A stretch of 64,000 nt of DNA from Coptis chinensis (taxonomy: Eukaryota; Streptophyta; Magnoliopsida; Ranunculales; Ranunculaceae). The notes beneath the pieces are model-generated. The model did not search any database. It was not told the DNA's origin and saw only the letters and a list, made by a program, of their open reading frames with translations. Location: the NCBI GenBank assembly GCA_015680905.1, contig CM027378.1:104987501-105051500 (forward strand), read 5' to 3'. How positions within the stretch are numbered: the first letter of the stretch is position 1; each line of letters begins with the position of its first letter. This document shows positions 34,643-46,059 of this stretch, piece by piece. A program made the translations under genes and the position numbers.

Positions 34643-35388
34643 TTAATTTCCAAAATCCTTAAGACTTATGTCGATCTCCTGGAGTTTTCCATCTCTTCTT
34701 GCGATTTCTTTTCTTTTCCTTCTGAGACGATCTTCCAAAAAGTTCAGGAACACGTGGAAGTAGAATTCTGAAATTTTGAATTTGAAAATTTGAACTTCCA
34801 AGCAAGTTCTTGATATCACCACTAGTAACAACCAACTTGTTGCAATATTCAGCAAATGGGTCTTCAAAATTCAAGATGTTTCGGTACAACTTCAACCTCC
34901 TATTCTTTAAAAGAACTCATCTTCAAATTGTTTTCTAGAGGTGAATCTCCCTGTCTATCAATATCCACTTCAAAAGGTTTCTTCTCAACAAAGTTTTGAT
35001 TTTCAATAAAGCAATTATGGACATCTTCCTTAGCTTCAACAATGACGGCAACAATATCTTTGGTGGGTGGAGGAATTGGGTGAGTGGGTTGAAGTTTTGT
35101 GTTGGAAATTTTGAGCGGTGATGTAAGTGACATATGTATTGGTAATGGTGGTGGTGTAGGCAATATAGGTGTTGAAATTGGTAATAGTGTAGGTAATATG
35201 AGAGTTGATATATATTGGTGGTGGTGTGGTGGGTAATATGGGTGTTGATATGTATTGGTGTTGGTATTGGTTGTTGTGATGCCCTTGGGCGAGGCCCGAG
35301 GAGGGGGTATGATGGAAAGGTGTCTAGCCCGAGTATGGGTGAAGGTTGTGCCATGGTGTGATCTCATTTCGCTTAAGCGGATGTCCAA
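34643..35388 (-). pseudogene. Low-complexity 3' reading frames upstream of LTR B
   Basis: Two overlapping frames. The upstream one has a Thr/Asn/His/Pro-rich tract (TTTNTNTNTYQHPYYPPHHH) derived from GGTGGT-type repeats on the plus strand. The downstream one reads NFEDPFAEYCNKLVVTSGDI and SSQKEKKRNRKKRWKTPGD. No domain recognised. The position just before a purine tract and LTR suggests the 3' part of a defective LTR element. Confidence 0.45.
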
Positions 35389-35465
35389 AGATCTTGGCTA
35401 TGAGTAATTGATCTACCAAATCCTAACGTCGAGACATTTTAAAGCACAATTGGCTATGGGGTTGG

Positions 35466-36040
35466 TGAGAACTCATTAGGATTATATTTTCAACTCTAAG
35501 AAGAAAAACACACCATAACCCTTTCCAGTAAAAAAACCGTTGACCCATCATCCGGTAGTTTTCCGGGGATGGGTGACCTCCTTGGAAGTCCCAAGATGGG
35601 GCGGTGGTCCCAATCCCGTTGGCCAGGTGGTTGTATTTTGTTTAAATGTTTGGGAAAATACAAACTTATGAGTTCAATATCAATTCACATATTCAAGGCT
35701 TAAATACATTAGGATTATATTTTTTGTAACTCTAAGAAGAAAAAATCATTTACCAATGGTAACACCCCAAATTGGTTTTGGATTCAAATTCAAGTTTTTT
35801 ATTTTTGTTTATTTTTATTGATTGATTCCATTTTTTCTATGGGGACAATATCGACGAATTAGGTTTTTTTTAGGATGGGTTAAAATGATAATTTTCACCC
35901 GACCCGATGGTGGTTACAGTTATGGTGTAGATAATAGTGGTGGAAGTGTTTGGGAAAGCGGCGGTGGAGGCTTAAATACATTAGGATTATATTTTCAACT
36001 CTAGAAAGAAAAACACACCTTAACATACCTTTTATGCAAT
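35466..36040. repeat. Triplicated ATTAGGATTATATTTT block
   Basis: ATTAGGATTATATTTT followed by CAACTCTA(R)GAARAAAAA appears at about 35474-35510, 35708-35746 and 35979-36014. The last two are also preceded by GGCTTAAATAC. It looks like local duplication in the mosaic. The piece GGGGATGGGTGACCTCCT at 35565 with GGAAGTCC after it resembles 5S rRNA positions 72-96 on the plus strand, but the flanks do not continue the match. Confidence 0.55.
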
Positions 36041-36078
36041 GCTAACAATAAATAAAATTATATCGATTATTGTTCATG

Positions 36079-36342
36079 TTAGTCCAAGCACGATCGATAT
36101 GTTTTTCCCACAAGAAGTTCATCAACAATAATCATTTTGGATTTATCTGTATATCTATACTTTGAAAAGTAATCTTCAACTAACTGAATCCAATTATCAA
36201 TATGATACTGACCTTCAAAGTATGGAAGCTTGAATTTTTGATGGAGTTGAAAACCATTGCATTGATCTTCCTTGAATTTTGCATGATCATGAACAAGATC
36301 TCTATGGAGACGAGGTTGAGTGACAAGAGCATTAAAAATCAT
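36079..36342 (-). pseudogene. Retrotransposon gag fragment
   Basis: 87 codons including FKLPYFEGQYHIDNWIQLVE and DYFSKYRYTDKSKM, the pattern of the start of Ty3 gag (a KLP-FEG motif, then W-x-x-x-x-E-x-Y/F-F). Truncated after VDELLVGKTYRSCLD. It follows the primer site of LTR A by about 450 bases of non-coding filler. Confidence 0.65.
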
Positions 36343-36794
36343 GACGTCACCCTTAGTGTACTATAAATTAGAGTGTGATAATAAGGAGTGGCTAGAAGAA
36401 CTCATTTCTATTTGTTTTTCTTGCCAAACTCGAAACCTGTCTAAATCTGACACCTTAGATGAAAACTGATGTATTTTTTTACTCTGATGTCGAAACATGT
36501 ATCCGTTTTTTTTTTAGAAACTAGATTCAATAAGCTTCGTATTGATATATGACTCACAAGCTAATACAAAGTATTACGATCTGGAGACTTTTTCAAAGAT
36601 GTCATTTTTTTTTTGTTAAAGGGGTGGCCAAAGGACGAATTTTTTTATATGAGTTGAAAGTAAAAGTGAGCGGAAGTGATTTGATGATGAAAAAAAACCC
36701 GATGGTGATGAGATGGTGGGCAAATAAAAATAAAATGGTGATTGATCATTTTCTAGATAGAAATCAAGAAAGTGTGACTCTAAATACCAATTAA

Positions 36795-37135
36795 TGTAGC
36801 GGAAGCGATATTAAAAGTTTATTAGAATATTAAAGAGATAAATTGAAATATAAATTTATTGATAATATTGAAGAGTTGATTACAATTTTTATCCATGAAG
36901 CTCTTTATATAGAAATTCATCAAACTATCTTAGAAACCTATTAAAACACTAAGAAACACTTTCCTAATCTATCTATATCATAATAGTAACCTTATAAGAC
37001 TACTAGAACTCACAAACTAGACTTTTAGACACATCCAAATTAGGCTTAAAGAACAAAAACGAAAATTACTTGTTTTTAGTAAACTTGGATTTACTAAAAA
37101 CAATTAGATAATAATCATAGGCTCTATGTTCTACA
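36795..37135 (-). repeat. LTR A (5' LTR)
   Basis: 341 bp, minus strand TGTAGAACATAGAGCC to TCGCTTCCGCTACA; the partner is 32353-32694. Confidence 0.82.
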
Positions 37136-38025
37136 TCAAGTATGAATTATGAATTTTGTCGAAATGATAAAAAAAAATCAAGTTATTAGCGTTTAAAGGA
37201 TTCATACAATGGACCGATATTATAAATGAATTATGTTTTTTATATTATTTATTTATTTATTATTATTATTAGCGTTTAAAGGATTCATACAATGGATTGT
37301 ACATGAATTTTGTTTTTATCCCTCTCTCATTTATTCGATTTTATTTTAGTTCACAATTTAAAGAGAAAATGTCGTATAACAATGTTAATGCACACCTCCA
37401 AAGTTGCTTATAAAAAATATAGTAACTAACTGTCCATGGAAATACTATGCCTTCAAACAGAAACACCGTGATTTTGGTGCTCCGGGCGAAGCGTGCTTGC
37501 ATTGACTCTGGTGATTTCAAACACGCCCAGCCTGTTTGAGTGTTGTATTCTACGCTTCCAACTGAAAATGGCTTGCGCAAATCCGATTTTTCCTTGTGAC
37601 GTTTAGCCAAGATTAGTTTCTGCAAATATTCGCTTAATTCTTCACCACTAGCTGGTCGACACAATATCCAAATTAATGCATGATTGTTTCTTCTACCAAG
37701 ACATTTAAAAAAAAAAACATAAGACTCTCTATTAATATAAAGCAAACAGAGAGTAAAATTCAGTCTTGACTCGATCAAAACACACTTGTACATACATAGG
37801 CACTAAGTTATTACAACTCAATTGCAAATTAACTTACAACTCAATTGCAAATTAACTTTTGCTACTTCAGACATGATATGGGCATGTTGAAAGAGCTGTC
37901 TGGACAAAAGACAACTTTCACAAACTCTAAAGATTGTTTAAGAGAGATATTCTCTTGCAAAAGACTCTGAAGACACCAATGAAAATCAGACTTGCCGCCA
38001 TTAACAACATTCACCATGTTTTGCA
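37136..38025. other. Unassigned DNA with an unrecognised minus-strand frame
   Basis: A 28-bp direct repeat (ATTAGCGTTTAAAGGATTCA onwards) lies at 37185-37213 and 37268-37296, and a 23-bp tandem (ACAACTCAATTGCAAATTAACTT) at about 37814-37859. The 150-codon minus frame 37341-37793 contains ASGEELSEYLQKLILAKRHK and SVGSVEYNTQTGWACLKSPE; a further minus-strand stretch at 38030-37860 reads LQNMVNVVNGGKSDFHWCLQ. These could be exons of a decayed host gene, but I do not recognise the family. Confidence 0.35.
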
Positions 38026-38033
38026 ATCTGAAC

Positions 38034-38423
38034 TAGGGGTGGAATTTGAGTTAATCGAGCCGAGCCTCACTATGCTCGGCTCGTTTATTTAAACAAGTTT
38101 TAATATAAGCTCGGCTCGGTTCGTTTATTTAAACAAACTTTAATATAAGCTCAAATTTGGCTCATATATTATATGAATGAGCCTGAGCCGAGCTTAAATG
38201 AGTCGAACCCAAGCCAAGGCTGAATAGTTTGGCTATTTTATACTGTGATGATGGTACTTGAGCTTATTGAACCAAGTTTTATTCTTCTCGTTTATTAAGC
38301 GAGCTATAATATAGGCTCAAATTAATTGGCTCATTTAGTTAAATAAACGTGTTTGAGCCGAGCTTAAACAAGCCAAGCCAGAGACAAGCCGAGCCTGAGC
38401 TAATCGGCTCAAATTCCACCCGA
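38034..38423. mobile_element. hAT-like MITE rich in GCTCGGCTCG
   Basis: Inverted ends TAGGGGTGGAATTTGAG and CTCAAATTCCACCCGA; flanks ATCTGAAC (38026-38033) and TTCTGAAC (38424-38431) agree at 7 of 8. The interior repeats GAGCCGAGC/GCTCGGCTCG and AATATAAGCTC words in both orientations. Confidence 0.82.
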
Positions 38424-38431
38424 TTCTGAAC

Positions 38432-39484
38432 ATACTATCAACCTGTTAACGCCAGCACACTTGCTCTAGCCCTTGCTTTAGTGATTGCTGCTCGACTTCC
38501 TATGTGGAGTTGGCTTTGAAGTGCCTGCTTCCTGCAAACATTATTTTGTTGCTCCACTGATTTATTGTAAAGCCAAGACCAGATTTATTGCTAGTAGGAT
38601 CATAGTCACCATCAGTACATAACAAAAAAAGATCATTCACATTGATTGAGGAATCAAGTATTTAATGGAAGGGGGTGGCTTAGCACGTATAATAGATTTC
38701 ATATAGCTTGGTTTAAAATATGAGAAGTGTCTAGGGGATAATAGTTTGGATCAAAGGTGAGATTGTTTCTATCTAACCAGATAAAGTATGGTACATTTGC
38801 AAAGGTAGTTAGAGATGCTACATATTTTTTTTTTGGTAACTAGAGATGCTACATTTACTTCTACCAAGTCAGGGCTAATCTAATAAAAACTTCAAATTAC
38901 TTGTCAACTAAACTCAAATCAGCAACTAGTTTTGCCAATTGTTTTTGCTAGTGGATCCACGGACTGCGACATATGAACTCATTATTTTTATGCAAGTTGA
39001 CCGGTAAGTCTGTAACTATAGATAGCTAGACTACTTTGGTTTTGTGTAGTATTTCTGAAGGGCCCATTTCTGAATTTTAACATAATAAAATCCCTCAATA
39101 ACACTCAAAAGATATTTATTTAAATTTTCTTCTACATTATTTTATTTTATTTTTTGAAACTACTTTTCTTTGCCGGCAGTATGACAAACACCCTTTGTTA
39201 ATATATTCTCAAAGCAAGTAGGAATTACACGCAGTTGTGAACATACTTTACAGTGTCATCCTGGATAACTGGATAAGGATGCAGTGTATGTGTACCTTTC
39301 AAAGTTTTGTACAATCACAGGCAAGAAAATATGGACATGGATGAAGAATAATGAGTGAACGGGTTGGATAAGGCAAATATGAGGTGAAATACACTGGGAC
39401 AGTTATCCATTTGAGTATTTGTGGTGGGTCAAGCACTCAAGCTTCAAAGGGTCCAAATCAAATTCTTGGTTCAAATCCTCTGTT
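38432..39484. other. Unassigned intergenic DNA
   Basis: No gene or complete element recognised. Contains a short local duplication GTAACTAGAGATGCTACAT near 38836 that echoes GTTAGAGATGCTACAT at 38810. Confidence 0.5.
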
Positions 39485-39492
39485 GTTTCAAC

Positions 39493-39897
39493 CATGGCCC
39501 AAAATATCGCCGATATATCCAATATCTCACCGATATATTTCGGTAAATTGGTACACCGATATCGATATTTCCGACATATATCCACCGAATATTGAACCCC
39601 TTTTTTTCCGAGATATATCAGAATTTCCGATATGAAACTTTATATCGCCGATATAATCGATATTTTCGATATAATCGATATATATCGGTTGACTTTTTGA
39701 CCATTTTTAAATATAAATCCGATATTTCCAATATATTTCCAATATTTCTTATATTATATTTCCGATATATCCGATATTTTCGATATTTTAAATAGTTTGG
39801 ACTGGTCACTAAAAAAACCGATATTTCCGATATATCCGATATATCTCGGTTTTTGGGTACACCTATATATTAACCGATATCGATATTTTGGGCCTTG
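39493..39897 (+). mobile_element. ATATCG-rich MITE, best-preserved copy
   Basis: Ends CATGGCCCAAAATATCGCCG and CGATATTTTGGGCCTTG. A perfect 8-bp duplication GTTTCAAC lies at 39485-39492 and 39898-39905. About 405 bp of reiterated (A)TATCG(A/G) and TCCGATAT words. This copy fixes the family's termini and its hAT-like 8-bp target size. Confidence 0.88.
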
Positions 39898-39905
39898 GTT
39901 TCAAC

Positions 39906-40941
39906 CAATTTGTGTTGAAGGCTGTGCGTCGTAGCATTCATTGCATCTTTGAGTCATAAGCTTCCTATATTAATATCCCTTTTAATATCCGTTTCTCCCA
40001 ATATACTCATACTCATAGGGGAGCCACATCAGCAAATGTTTAAAAAAAGTCTCTATTTGAAAAATATTTAATTCGTAGATTACCAATTTAACTTTATTAT
40101 TAGTGTATTTAGTAATTTACAAAAAACTGTTTTGATCTTTTCACCTCTTATGGAATAAAAAAAACAAAATATACGGCCTTATTTGAATTGTACATTGGGG
40201 GTATTTAAGTAATTAACTACCTGAAAAAGAAACACAAACCTTCGTTAAACACTCCCCTATTTTCCAAAGCTTTGGCAAGCAAGAGAAAAAAGAGAACATA
40301 AGGGTTTGGAGAAAAAAGCCTTCGGCAAACCACACCCCATCCGTCTCTTGGAAACCCTATTCTCTCCAAAATAAAAAAATCTCCTTCCTCCAAAGTCAAA
40401 ATCCTTTCTTTGATATCATTTTGCTAAGAAAAACCAAACAAAATGATTTTGAATAATCGTTTGAAAAAATAAAAATAAAAAATCACAATTTCTCTCTAAA
40501 AATTGAAGATCTCTCACTAATGAAGAAGGAACTGTCATTCACGAAGAAGACGAAGAAGGAAGCCATTGATTTGTAAGTTATTTTTTTTGTTAATTTATTT
40601 TTTCACACATGTTTTATTTTTTTTGGGATTTTGAAATCTAAGAAAAATGTGAGTACGGATTTGTAGGACACTGTTAAATGTAAATCAATACATTGCAATA
40701 ATAATATACTTATTGATCTTTTTTGGGTGATGGTTGCTTTTGTGAGAAGGGAATATGGATTAATTAGGGAACTGACTTTTATGTCACTTTATACCGAGGA
40801 AATTAATAGTTAACAATAAAGGACTTTATGTTATTCCTCAAAGCTTTTGGGTGGACTCACGTACTGTTTCATATGAGTTTTTCATTTATAATAGTTTTGG
40901 TTTCTATGATATTATTTTATTTTTATTTTTTTTAAATGTGT
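39906..40941. other. Unassigned DNA left of the first MULE
   Basis: The stretch 40165-40260 (CTTATTTGAATTGTACATTG, then TGAAAAAGAAACACAA) recurs in decayed form at 57158-57215, so it is a repeat of unknown kind. ATGAAGAAGGAACTG at 40520 opens only a short frame. Confidence 0.45.
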
Positions 40942-40950
40942 TTATGATAT

Positions 40951-41215
40951 GGGTTAACTATCGATTTAACCTATGAACTTGGCAAAATATTCCACTTTGC
41001 CTCATGGACTTTTTTTAGAGCGAAATAAACCTAATACTTGCCATGAAATTCCACTTTGCCTATGCCCGTAGATTTCGGTCCACGGAATGATGATGTGGCC
41101 AGTTTATTTCATACGTGTTTTTTTATCAAATAATAAAAAAACAACATAAACAAGTGATTGTGCAAAATGAAACACATTACCACATCATGTGCATCTCAGC
41201 CTATCACGTGAGTCT
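40951..41215 (+). repeat. MULE-1 left TIR
   Basis: Includes AACTTGGCAAAATATTCCAC and GATTTCGGTCCACGGAATGA, both found inverted in the right TIR. It contains the transposase promoter region. Confidence 0.93.
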
Positions 41216-41611
41216 ATTCTCTCTTCTCCCACAAAATAGAAACAACCCATACACGGAAAAAGAAAAAATAAGGATAAAAAAAATAAAAAATGAGAGGGAA
41301 ACATAAAAAAAGGGAAAACGAGAAAGGAAGATTGCACTGAAATTGGAAGATCGAAATTGTGCTTCGACTTTGCATTGTAGGAGAATCAAGTAAGTGTAAT
41401 TGAAATTTAGAACTTTAGGGTTTGTGAACAAATTAGGGGTTTTATATAAGTTAGGGTTTTGTATGTTCTGATTTCATTCAATTATCATTTATTTTGTGTC
41501 CATTTGCTCTAAATCATTATGATTTGTTGTATTGATTCGAATAAATTAGATTTGTCTATTTTGTTATTGTAACATGAAAATGGTTCTAAACTTTCGTTTT
41601 ATTTGTTTAGT

Positions 41612-44600
41612 GGATGAATTTGTTTTGGAATTGCATTATGGGGAAGAATTTGTTGGAAATTTATAATATATTGGTGGAAAAGTGAATAGTGAATATCATG
41701 CTGGTTATTCAATGTTGTCTTTCATAGCTTTGACTGATATGGTTGCAAGTATTGGGTATAGAAATTTCACTAGGATTTACTATAGGGTTCCTGGTGAAGC
41801 TTTAGCCAGTGGTCTTAGGTTGATTCAGGGTGATAATGAAATTACAAAAATGTGTGATCAAGCTAAAGTTTTTGCTGGGATTGAAGTGTATGTAGACCAT
41901 ACTGAGGTTGGAATAGGGAGTGATGGAGATGATACAAGTGAGGATTATGCTATTTTTTATGAAGAAGAGGATTCAAGTGATGATGAGAGAGTGTTGCTAG
42001 TTTAGATCATTGTTCTGATAATGAAGAGGTTGTTGAGGTTAGAAAGAAGATTATAGAGTTGAGGAAGTATAAGAATAAGGGTAAAGCTAAGGCTAAGGTG
42101 GGCTGTGAGGAAGATGGGAATACAGTGGGCTCTGAGGAAGATGGGAATGCACCAGTTGAGGTCATTAGTGTTGATGTTGATGTAGGGGATATGGAGAATG
42201 ATGTCTTTACTGCTGTAGGGGATATAATAATGTGGAAGAAGATATTGAGATTGGTGATGATGACTATGATAGTCCTGAAGAAGATGAATTTGATGTGGAA
42301 GCAGATGTTACAAGAAAGAAAGATAGGTATCTTGTTTTCAATCCCAAAACTGAAGTTAAGTTACAAAAACCTGAACTTGGAATGAAGTTTGCAACCATGG
42401 AAGAGCTAAAGGAATGTTTAAGAAACTATGCAGTTTGCAATGGCCGTCCGATTAAATTTAAAAAGAATGAAGCTAGATTCTTAGAGGCTCATTGTGTTGA
42501 GAAGTGCACCTGGAAATTGTATGCAAGCTACATGCAAGGTGTGGAGATAGTTCAGGTGAAAACTTATATTAAAAAACATGCATGTTCAAGAGAGTTTAAG
42601 ATCAAGCTTGGGAATGCTAGGTGGCTTTCTAGGAGATACAAAGATAAGTTAATTGACACCCCAAGATGGAAGTTAACTGAGTTTGTGCTAGATGTAAGAA
42701 AGACTTATGGCATCAATGTGTCTCAATCATAATGCCTTAGGGCTAAGAGGCTTGCAACAGGAGAGATTGATAAGGCTTTGATTGAGCATTATAGTAAAGT
42801 GAGGGACTATGCTGGGGAAATAATGAGAAGGAATGAAGGACGTACTGTGAGGATTGAACTTCACTAGCCAGTTGAAGGTCAGCCTCCTGCCTATTTTCAG
42901 AGGATGTACATTGGATTTGAAAGTTTGATTAGAGGGTGGAAGCAGGGATGTAGACCTGTTTTTGGTCTTGATGGTTGTTTTTTGAAGGGGCATGTTAAAG
43001 GGCAATTACTTACAGCAGTTGGAAGGGATGGGAATAACCAAATGTACCCCATTGCATAGGCTGTGGTGGAAGGTGAAAACACTCAGTCTTGGTTATGGTT
43101 TTTGGGTTTGTTTGCTGCAGACATTGGGACATCAGATGGCCTTGGCATGACAATCTTATCAGATCAACAAAAGGGTCTTGTGCAAGCTATAACACATATG
43201 TTACCCTTGGCTGAGCACAGGTGTTGTGCTAGACATGTTTATGCCAACTTTAGAAAGAGGCATGGCGGTGCACAATTCAAGAATTTGTTTTGGCAAGTAT
43301 GTAAAAGTGGTATACCTGAAGAATTTGAGAATGTTATGGATGAAATCAAAGTCTTATCCGATGATGCATATGATTACCTAATGAAACAACAAAACCCAAA
43401 ACAATGGTGTAAAGCCTATTTCCTAAACAATTCAAGATGTGATGCAGTGGAGAACAATATGTGTGAGACATTCAATGCTTGTATATTGGGGGCAAGGGGC
43501 AAACCAATTATTTACATGTTAGAGGAGATAAGGCTATATGTAATGAATAGAATGCAGCAAAGGAGACAGATAGTTAATGGTTGGCAAGATGTTTGTGCAC
43601 CAAAAATTAGGGAAAAGATAGAGGCAGCTAAGGTGGACAGTAGGTACTGGATAGCTCATTACAATGGTGATACTGAGTTTGAAGTGAGGCATGTGGTCAA
43701 TACAGATGCTTATATAGTTGATACAAAAGCATGGACTTGTGCATGCAGGGGCTGGGATTTGAGTGGTATATCTTGTTGTCATGCAGTTACAACCATTGCT
43801 TTTAATGGTAAGAATCCTGATGACTTTGTGCAGTCATGCTACAAGGTGGAGACCATCAAGCAAGCTTATGAAGTAACCATGAAACCTTTAAATGGAGAGA
43901 AAATGTGGAGAAAAACCAAAATTAGTGGAATGGTGAAGTTTTTACCCCCACTTGATAGAAGAATGCCAGGAAGACCAAGAAGGAATAGAAGAAAGGATCC
44001 ACATGAATCCCCGAAGAAACCAGGGCATCTGTCAAGGAAGGGGGCACAAATGCATTGTTCTAATTGCAAGGAGGTTGGCCATAATAAAAAAGGTTGCAAA
44101 AAGGCATTTGTTCCAGCACCTCCACCAGCACAGTCAAGGAATAAGGTAAGTATGATATGATATTAATATATAGATAATTTTGTTTTCTTTGGAACATTGT
44201 TAATAATAACTTGATTTAATTAAAACTATTAATGCAGGCTAGGAAAAAAAGGAATACAGTTCAAACTGAGACAACACCAACTGATGAGAGTGCAACTACT
44301 TCAAAGAAAAGGGTGAAACCACCAGTTGGGTTTGGAGTGATTGATTGTCCAAACACTGGAGACCAATACATAAAGGTTAGTGCATTTGTTATTTTGAAAT
44401 GATTGTTATAATTTTGAAGTGATTGTTATAATTTTTATTTCCGCAGTTACCAGGTCAGAAAAGAGGAAAGTGGTCAAAGAAAAATGCACCAGATGTTGCT
44501 CCTGCTCCAGGGGATAGAGCAACAAATGCTGCTAGTGCTATTGCTACTTCACCAAGGAATAGAAGATCAAATGATGCAACTCTTTCAAGTCAAACTTCTT

Positions 44601-45082
44601 CATTTGGACCTCCACCTCTAAGCCAAACTTCTTCAAGTTCACCAAGGAATAGAAGATCAAATGCTGGTCCTGCTGCTGCCACTCCACCAAGAGTAACAAG
44701 GTCAAGTGTTATTGCTGTTGCTGCTGCCACTCCACCAAGGGTGACAAGGTCAACTGTTGCTGTTGCCACTCCACCAAGAGTAACAAGGTCAAGTGTTGCT
44801 GCTGCCACTCCACCAAGGGTGACAAGGTCAAGTGTTGTTGCTGCCACTCCACCAAGGGTAACAAGGTCAAGTCCTAGGAATTCAAGTCCATCAAGAGTTG
44901 AAAACATGTATGCCTGGTTTAACTGCAACAATGATCCAAGTCCATCAAAGGCTACAAGGTCAACTGATCATGCAGGTGCTGCAAGGTCAACTGCAGGTGC
45001 TACAAGTTCAAGTGTAGCTGGTGGTACTGGTAGAGGGAAAAAGACAGTAGGTGCAAGGCATAGTAGGGGGGAGAAGGAGTAG
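41612..45082 (+). pseudogene. MuDR-type transposase (MULE-1)
   Basis: Domains in order: a PB1-like N-terminus (41612-42005, YYRVPGEALASGLRLIQGDN); an acidic linker with two frameshifts (about 42000 and 42230); the MuDR DNA-binding region (MKFATMEELKECLRNYAVCN, then CVEKCTWKLYAS); the MULE catalytic domain with GLDGCFLKG (first Asp, about 42970) and ILSDQQKGL (second Asp); a SWIM finger CACRGWDLSGISCCHAV; a CCHC knuckle CSNCKEVGHNKKGC; then a tail. From 42232 to 44145 the frame is single but has stops at 42730, 42865 and 43057; the last replaces an expected Trp. Introns at 44146-44237 and 44376-44446 have GT/AG borders and keep phase 0. The tail (44447-45082) has five ATPPRVTRSS-like repeats. 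The first ATG is uncertain. Confidence 0.92.
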
Positions 45083-45587
45083 GTTAGGCTTTTGTTATTG
45101 CCTTGTATGTATGCTGCAAGGTGATTATGCTTTTGTTACTGTAGTTATTTTATTTTATTTTTTGTTTTGTTTTGGTGGATATGTATGCCAACAGAAACAG
45201 AAGAATGTTATGTTGCAATTTCTAAGTACTATGAGAAACTTTGCAGTTTTTTTGGGATAATATATGCTGTCGTTTTTTTGGATAATATGCTGCAGTATTA
45301 ACAGTGACTACAAACATAAGAGATTTTCATATATGCATTTTATCGTATATGTATTATGTCATCTCCCGTACTATGTTTGTTCTTTTTTTGTATTGTTTAA
45401 TTTTTAATTTTTTTTCACTCTTCCGAGGGTTTTAGGAATTGTCGGTCTGTTAGTTGTCAAGCTAATTTTGGTTGCAATCTCAAGAATAACAACCAAGAAG
45501 GCAATCATTAAATTGGTGTCAAGTTTTGTTTAGAATGTTGCCGGGTATTTCTCAGATCGGGGCTCTACTAATATCCTGTGTGTGAAC

Positions 45588-45661
45588 CTATGGCTAAGTG
45601 GTTGTGCGTCCCACCTCACATGTGTCATGCGGGAGATTGTAGATTCAAAGCTCACTATAAG
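45588..45661 (+). repeat. tRNA-like SINE fragment beside the captured exon
   Basis: CCTATGGCTAAGTGGTTGTG resembles a pol III box A and GTAGATTCAAAGCTC a box B, in the spacing of a tRNA-derived SINE. It ends at the AG that precedes the captured exon, so it probably sat in the host gene's intron before capture. Confidence 0.5.
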
Positions 45662-46059
45662 ACACTGAGATACTTCCCTGCAGACAACAGAAAATATTGC
45701 TATACACTTGACGTCAAAACTAGGACGACTCGATATCTTGTCAGAGCGAGCTTCATATATGGGAATTTTGACAACAATAACGTCTACCCAAAGTTTGACT
45801 TATCACTTGGGGCAACCCATTAGTCGACCATAGTTATTTCTGATGCTACTACCATAGAGATGCAAGAGTTAATTTTTTTGGCTACGTCACCTATAGTTTC
45901 AGTCTGTTTATCCAATGCTACAACTGGGCAACCTTTTATTTCTGCTCTTGAGCTTCGCCCATTCAATGGTTCTATTTATTACACCAATCAGGAGACACAT
46001 TTTTTTCTCAGTGTGGCTGCTAGAATTAACTTTGGGGCGGAGAGTGATGAGCCTGTCAG
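45662..46059 (+). pseudogene. Captured exon of a malectin-like LRR receptor kinase
   Basis: The frame gives [49 protein letters not shown], then MQELIFLATSPIVSVCLSNA, LELRPFNGSIYYTNQETHFF and ARINFGAESDEPVR. This is the malectin-like extracellular domain of plant LRR receptor-like kinases (the At1g67720/At2g37050 type, from memory of the family). An AG precedes it and GT follows CAG at 46059, with phase 2, so the piece looks like a genomic exon with intron flanks, not a cDNA. A TAG at 45821 replaces the Trp expected after GATH. There is no kinase, signal peptide or membrane segment. It lies wholly inside MULE-1. Confidence 0.88.

Larger units (their letters stand above)
32353..37135 (-). mobile_element. 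Mosaic of non-autonomous Ty3-like LTR elements
   Basis: A pair of related 341-342 bp LTRs (A) bounds the block in direct orientation. On the minus strand each starts TGTAGAACATA and ends GCTTCYGCTA-(CA/TG). LTR A at 36795-37135 is followed inwards by TTAATTGGTATTTAGAGTC, an initiator-Met-like primer site. LTR A' at 32353-32694 is preceded by a purine tract (AAAGAATGGGAGAATGA). Halfway, an unrelated LTR (B, 34127-34503) has its own purine tract on one side and a primer site on the other. The outer flanking 5-mers (ATTGA and TCAAG) do not match. No reverse transcriptase or integrase is recognisable. Confidence 0.75.

Noticed and set aside
34900-35388. 162-codon frame rich in His, Thr, Pro and Asn
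   Set aside because: Encoded by GGTGGT/GGTATTGGT-type simple repeats; no domain, and it sits inside an LTR-element mosaic, so I treat it as element debris.
35565-35592. Possible second 5S rRNA gene
   Set aside because: Only about 25 bases match (GGATGGGTGACCTCCT region); flanking DNA does not continue the 5S sequence.
37341-37793. 150-codon host gene candidate
   Set aside because: Unbroken but with no recognised domain and Phe/Tyr-rich ends that look like translated non-coding DNA; kept only as a note in the surrounding region.
44590-44931. Minus-strand frame with LVTLGGVAAATLD repeats
   Set aside because: Antisense shadow of the ATPPRVTRSS tail of the MULE-1 transposase.
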